Below are positions 4,995 to 7,836 of a stretch of 7,836 nucleotides of DNA, one piece after another (position 1 is the first letter of the stretch; every line of letters begins with the position of its first letter). Source of the stretch: an uncultured Flavobacteriales bacterium (GTDB lineage Bacteria; Bacteroidota; Bacteroidia; Flavobacteriales; Schleiferiaceae). Below the pieces are notes generated by a model. That model ran no database searches, had not been told where the DNA came from, and saw only the letters and a list, made by a program, of their open reading frames with translations. Both the position numbers and the translations under genes were made by a program. The stretch lies in NCBI GenBank assembly GCA_903821715.1, contig CAIJMB010000231.1, positions 1-7,836 of the forward strand, in the 5' to 3' direction.

Positions 4995-6261
4995 TCTCGC
5001 CGAACGCATGCGCCCCAAGTCCCTGACAGAATACGTCGGGCAGACCCATATTGTGGGACCCAAGGGCGCATTGCGCCCCGCGCTTGAGGCGGGTAGACTC
5101 CCCTCGCTCCTCTTTTGGGGTCCGCCGGGAGTCGGCAAAACAAGTTTGGCCCAACTCCTCGCGCAGCATGTATCCCTGCCTTTTTCGACCCTCAGCGCAG
5201 TGTCAGCGGGCGTCAAAGATGTGCGCGAGGAGATCGCACGTGCGGAATCCGACCGAATGTTTGCCCCCAACGGGCGGATGCTCTTTATCGATGAGATTCA
5301 CCGTTTTAACAAAGGGCAGCAGGACGCCCTGCTCGGCGCGGTCGAGCGCGGAAGCATCACACTCGTCGGAGCTACCACTGAAAACCCAAGTTTCGAGGTC
5401 AACGCTGCACTCTTGTCGCGATGCCAACTGTTTGTACTTCAGTCGCTTTCGAACGAAGACCTCAAGGCTCTGGGCGAACGGGCGATGGCGAATGATTCAG
5501 AACTCAAGCAGTACGGAATCCAGCTCATCGAGTGGGACGCCCTAACTCCGCTGGGTGGCGGAGATGCCCGGCGCTTTCTCAACTTGCTGGAATCCTTAGC
5601 GCTGGCCGCACACCACGACGGCATCCACGACCTCACGGCAGAGTGGATCGCAGAAAACGCTCCGCGAGCCGCAGTCCGCTACGACCGCGCCGGAGACATG
5701 CACTACGACATCGCCAGCGCGATGATCAAATCGATTCGCGGAAGCGACCCGCAGGCCGCGGTGTACTGGCTAGCCCGTATGATTTCGGGCGGTGAAAAGC
5801 CCGAATTCATTGCCCGTCGCCTGATCATTGCGGCAGCTGAGGACATCGGACTGGCCCACCCCAATGCGATGGTCGTAGCCAACTCCTGTGCTCAGGCTGT
5901 GGAGCGCCTAGGGTTTCCGGAAGCGCGGATTCCGCTCGCCGAATGCGCCATTTACTTGGCCTGCAGCCCTAAAAGCAATTCCGCCTACCTCGCCATTGAC
6001 GCCGCGCTGGCCGAAGTTCAGCGAAGTGGTGATCTTCCCGTACCCTTTCACTTGCGCAATGCACCAACGCAAACCATGAAAAAGCTGGGATTTGGTGCGG
6101 AATACCAGTACCCACACGACTTTGCGGGTAGTTTTGTGTCGCAGAATTACCTGCCGGATGGGCTGCGCGATGCCGCTTGGTTCACGCCCGGCGAGAATGC
6201 TACTGAAGCAAAACTTGCCGAGTTTTTAGCCGCGCGCTGGGGCGGCGAACGCCAATCTTAA
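4987..6261 (+). CDS. rarA: Replication-associated recombination protein RarA (MgsA), AAA+ ATPase
   Basis: This encodes a 424-residue clamp-loader-like AAA+ ATPase of the RarA/MgsA/WRNIP1 family, which acts at stalled replication forks and ssDNA-dsDNA junctions in the cytoplasm. Motifs seen: Walker A GPPGVGKT (45-52), Walker [20 protein letters not shown] (98-116), sensor 1 GATTENPSF (128-136, Asn133), arginine-finger Arg145 in LLSRCQLF, and sensor 2 [12 protein letters not shown] (191-202). The C-terminal MgsA tetramerisation region is complete: [42 protein letters not shown], and the tail [18 protein letters not shown]...YPHDFAG. Length is typical and all catalytic residues are intact. The ATG at 4987 lies inside the end of the TIGR02757 gene (8-nt overlap), so translation is probably coupled; no separate promoter is visible. 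The TAA stop lies within the TTAA that also holds the stop of the convergent OmpA-family gene, leaving no room for a terminator between them. Confidence 0.96.
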   Translation: MASLAERMRPKSLTEYVGQTHIVGPKGALRPALEAGRLPSLLFWGPPGVGKTSLAQLLAQHVSLPFSTLSAVSAGVKDVREEIARAESDRMFAPNGRMLFIDEIHRFNKGQQDALLGAVERGSITLVGATTENPSFEVNAALLSRCQLFVLQSLSNEDLKALGERAMANDSELKQYGIQLIEWDALTPLGGGDARRFLNLLESLALAAHHDGIHDLTAEWIAENAPRAAVRYDRAGDMHYDIASAMIKSIRGSDPQAAVYWLARMISGGEKPEFIARRLIIAAAEDIGLAHPNAMVVANSCAQAVERLGFPEARIPLAECAIYLACSPKSNSAYLAIDAALAEVQRSGDLPVPFHLRNAPTQTMKKLGFGAEYQYPHDFAGSFVSQNYLPDGLRDAAWFTPGENATEAKLAEFLAARWGGERQS

Positions 6262-7836
6262 AGGATTAGAATTTCGGTGCGTCGGTTGCGCGCACGCCCT
6301 TGTTCGCTATCGTTGGATTCGACAGGTTTACTCATTCCAAATCCTTTGAATTCAAGTCGATTGGATTCAATACCTTGAAGTGTCAGTTCACGGTAAATAC
6401 CTTCTGCCCGCCGGCGCGAAAGGTCGAGGTTGTACGTGGCGGAACCTTGGTTGTCGGTATGCCCTTGGATTTGAACGCGTACGCTGGGATTCGCCTTGAG
6501 CCATGCGGCCAGGCTTTGGAGTTCTGGGCGGGATTCGGGCAGGAGCACGTCAGAGTCGGTCGCGAAGTAGACGTTCTCGAGGCGTGTGCGCTGACCTGAC
6601 TTGATGGGGTCTAGCCACAAGGTGTCGGTGCGTGCGTCGCTTGAGCGCTCACCCAAGACCTTGCGCTCGCTGAGCAGCTGGTATCCCGGAGCTTGAATCT
6701 GAAATCCACGGGGGCTTCCCAGCGGGAGCGCAACTTGATAGTTGGGGCCGCGGTGGGCGACGGTTGCGGAACGTTCGGGGTCCGAAATACTCCATTCACT
6801 TTGAGGAACTGGGCGACCGGTGGTGCGGTCAGCCACCCACACCGTCCACCACAGGATGGGCGTTGGCTGGTAGGCCGTCGGTAGACTCAGTTGGTACAGG
6901 TCGACGCGCTCAGCGCCCTCGTACATTCCGCCTCGAGCTAGAAATGCCTCGAATCCATCTGGTCGCACCACCAGACCAAAGTTGTCGAGGTGATCGTTCA
7001 AGGGGTACGCGAGGTGCTGGGGCACCGTCCAAGAGGTGTCGTTCAGACGTCGGGACAGGTAGAGGTCGGTTCCGCCCAAGCCCAAATGTCCGTCAGAGGC
7101 AAAGTAGAGGCTGCGCCCGTCGGCGTGCAAAAACGGCGTAGACTCCATGCCGAGCGTATTAATCGTGGCGGGAAGCGGCCGAACCTCCACCCAGCGTCCC
7201 TCGCGCAGTTCAGCCCGCCAAATGTTGGCATTGCCCTGGCCCTGACGCGATTCGCGCACAAAGAAGAGCTCGCGACCGTCGGCAGACAGGCAGGGCTGGG
7301 ACTCCCACTGGGTAGTGTTGATTGCTGGCCCGGCGTTTTGGGCCTCAGACCAGGTTCCGTCTGCGCGGCGCACACTGAAGTATATGTCGCAGGACCCGTA
7401 GCCATCGCCCCGCTCGCAGGCCGCAAAGGCCATGACCCGCTGATCTCCGCGAATGCTGACGGCGCCTTCGTTCCCACGGGTATTCAAGCTTCCGGGAAGC
7501 GGTTGAGCTGCAGCCCAGTCCGACGACGTGCGCTGGCTCGCGAGAATCACCTCGTCGCTTTGTTCGGAACGCTGGCGTGAGGTAAAGTACAAGGTCGCGT
7601 TATCGCCTGAAATACTCGGAAAGTAGTTCATATCCATTCGGTTGACCGAATCACTCAAGCGCCGAAACGCGTAATTCTCGGGGCGAAGCATCGCCGACTG
7701 GGCAAAACGCGCTGAAGCGAGAATCTTTTCTGCTTCCGCCCTTTGGGCACCGGGGGTTTTGGGCAGATCGAGATAGGCCGACGCGGCCGAATCGGCATAG
7801 GCGTACCAACCCTGGTCCATAGCGTTGTGCATCCAG
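6258..7836 (-). CDS. OmpA-family protein with PD40 beta-propeller, PorE-like (5' end outside window)
   Basis: The frame is open to the window edge, so the start and signal peptide are missing; the first Met (complement 7830-7832) is unlikely to be the true start. Numbering from that Met gives 524 residues. Residues 1-50 look like the end of an alpha-helical TPR-type region. Five PD40 repeats follow (about 69-85, 120-136, 177-193, 230-245, 284-298; e.g. FPSISGDNATLYFTSR, PFLHADGRSLYFAS), predicting a five-bladed propeller. A beta-sandwich resembling a carboxypeptidase regulatory domain spans about 327-408, and an OmpA C-terminal domain 415-524 has GHTDNQGS and NRRTE. Asp460 and Arg475 fall where OmpA-type domains bind the diaminopimelate of peptidoglycan. 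This order matches PorE of the type IX secretion system, but Bacteroidota encode several paralogues so built, so I give no symbol. It should sit in the periplasm, anchoring an envelope complex to peptidoglycan. Confidence 0.88.
   Translation of the reverse strand, partial: WMHNAMDQGWYAYADSAASAYLDLPKTPGAQRAEAEKILASARFAQSAMLRPENYAFRRLSDSVNRMDMNYFPSISGDNATLYFTSRQRSEQSDEVILASQRTSSDWAAAQPLPGSLNTRGNEGAVSIRGDQRVMAFAACERGDGYGSCDIYFSVRRADGTWSEAQNAGPAINTTQWESQPCLSADGRELFFVRESRQGQGNANIWRAELREGRWVEVRPLPATINTLGMESTPFLHADGRSLYFASDGHLGLGGTDLYLSRRLNDTSWTVPQHLAYPLNDHLDNFGLVVRPDGFEAFLARGGMYEGAERVDLYQLSLPTAYQPTPILWWTVWVADRTTGRPVPQSEWSISDPERSATVAHRGPNYQVALPLGSPRGFQIQAPGYQLLSERKVLGERSSDARTDTLWLDPIKSGQRTRLENVYFATDSDVLLPESRPELQSLAAWLKANPSVRVQIQGHTDNQGSATYNLDLSRRRAEGIYRELTLQGIESNRLEFKGFGMSKPVESNDSEQGRARNRRTEILIL

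Noticed and set aside
4519..5169. 216-codon minus-strand open frame across the TIGR02757/rarA junction
   Set aside because: Composition is low-complexity and unlike real proteins here, and it is antisense to two clear family members.
6242..6275. Small inverted repeats (GGCGAACGCC; AATC...GATT) near the rarA/OmpA junction as a bidirectional terminator
   Set aside because: Stems are only about 4 bp, with no flanking T-tract, and they lie in coding sequence.
1..7836. tRNA, rRNA, CRISPR arrays, IS elements, integrase or defence genes
   Set aside because: No cloverleaf, spaced direct repeats, terminal inverted repeats or transposase/defence motifs were seen on reading both strands; almost the whole window is covered by recognisable core genes.

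Overview
This 7.8-kb window looks like ordinary, tightly packed chromosome from a member of the Bacteroidota, most likely a moderately GC-rich Flavobacteriales-type bacterium (inference). The reasons are several family types frequent in that phylum (a DUF2452 protein, a TIGR02757/DUF2400 protein, and an OmpA protein carrying PD40 propeller blades), exact matches to the phylum's -7 promoter box TAnnTTTG at gene junctions, and the lack of convincing Shine-Dalgarno sites. I see no mobile element, tRNA, rRNA, CRISPR array or phage gene.

Layout. (a) 1-1779, plus strand: the tail of an unrecognised gene cut by the window edge, an SRPBCC-fold protein, a DUF2452 protein and a small alpha/beta-hydrolase esterase, packed with a 36-nt gap, a 10-nt gap and a 19-nt overlap. 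(b) 1751-3499, minus strand: sucC (succinyl-CoA synthetase beta subunit) followed 6 nt later by a PnuC-family vitamin-precursor transporter, whose 3' end runs into the esterase gene on the other strand. (c) 3500-3579: the largest gap, a divergent promoter region with two mirrored copies of TACTTTTG and a near-palindrome between them. (d) 3580-6261, plus strand: a three-gene overlapping run of lolD-like ABC ATPase, TIGR02757 protein and the replication-repair AAA+ ATPase RarA. (e) 6258-7836, minus strand: a 5'-truncated outer-membrane/periplasmic protein with a predicted five-bladed PD40 propeller, a carboxypeptidase-regulatory-like fold and an OmpA peptidoglycan-binding domain, the same order as in the type IX secretion protein PorE.

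The genes cover TCA-cycle energy metabolism (sucC), NAD or vitamin precursor uptake (pnuC), lipoprotein export (lolD), stalled-fork handling (rarA) and cell-envelope anchoring (the OmpA protein). They do not form one pathway. No obvious new defence or mobile system is present. The points most worth a second look are the uncharacterised TIGR02757 protein locked translationally to rarA (it shows a DNA-glycosylase-like K...LDVH pattern), the compact divergent sucC/lolD promoter with apparently leaderless lolD, and the extreme compaction at gene ends, including a TTAA that serves as the stop region of two convergent genes.
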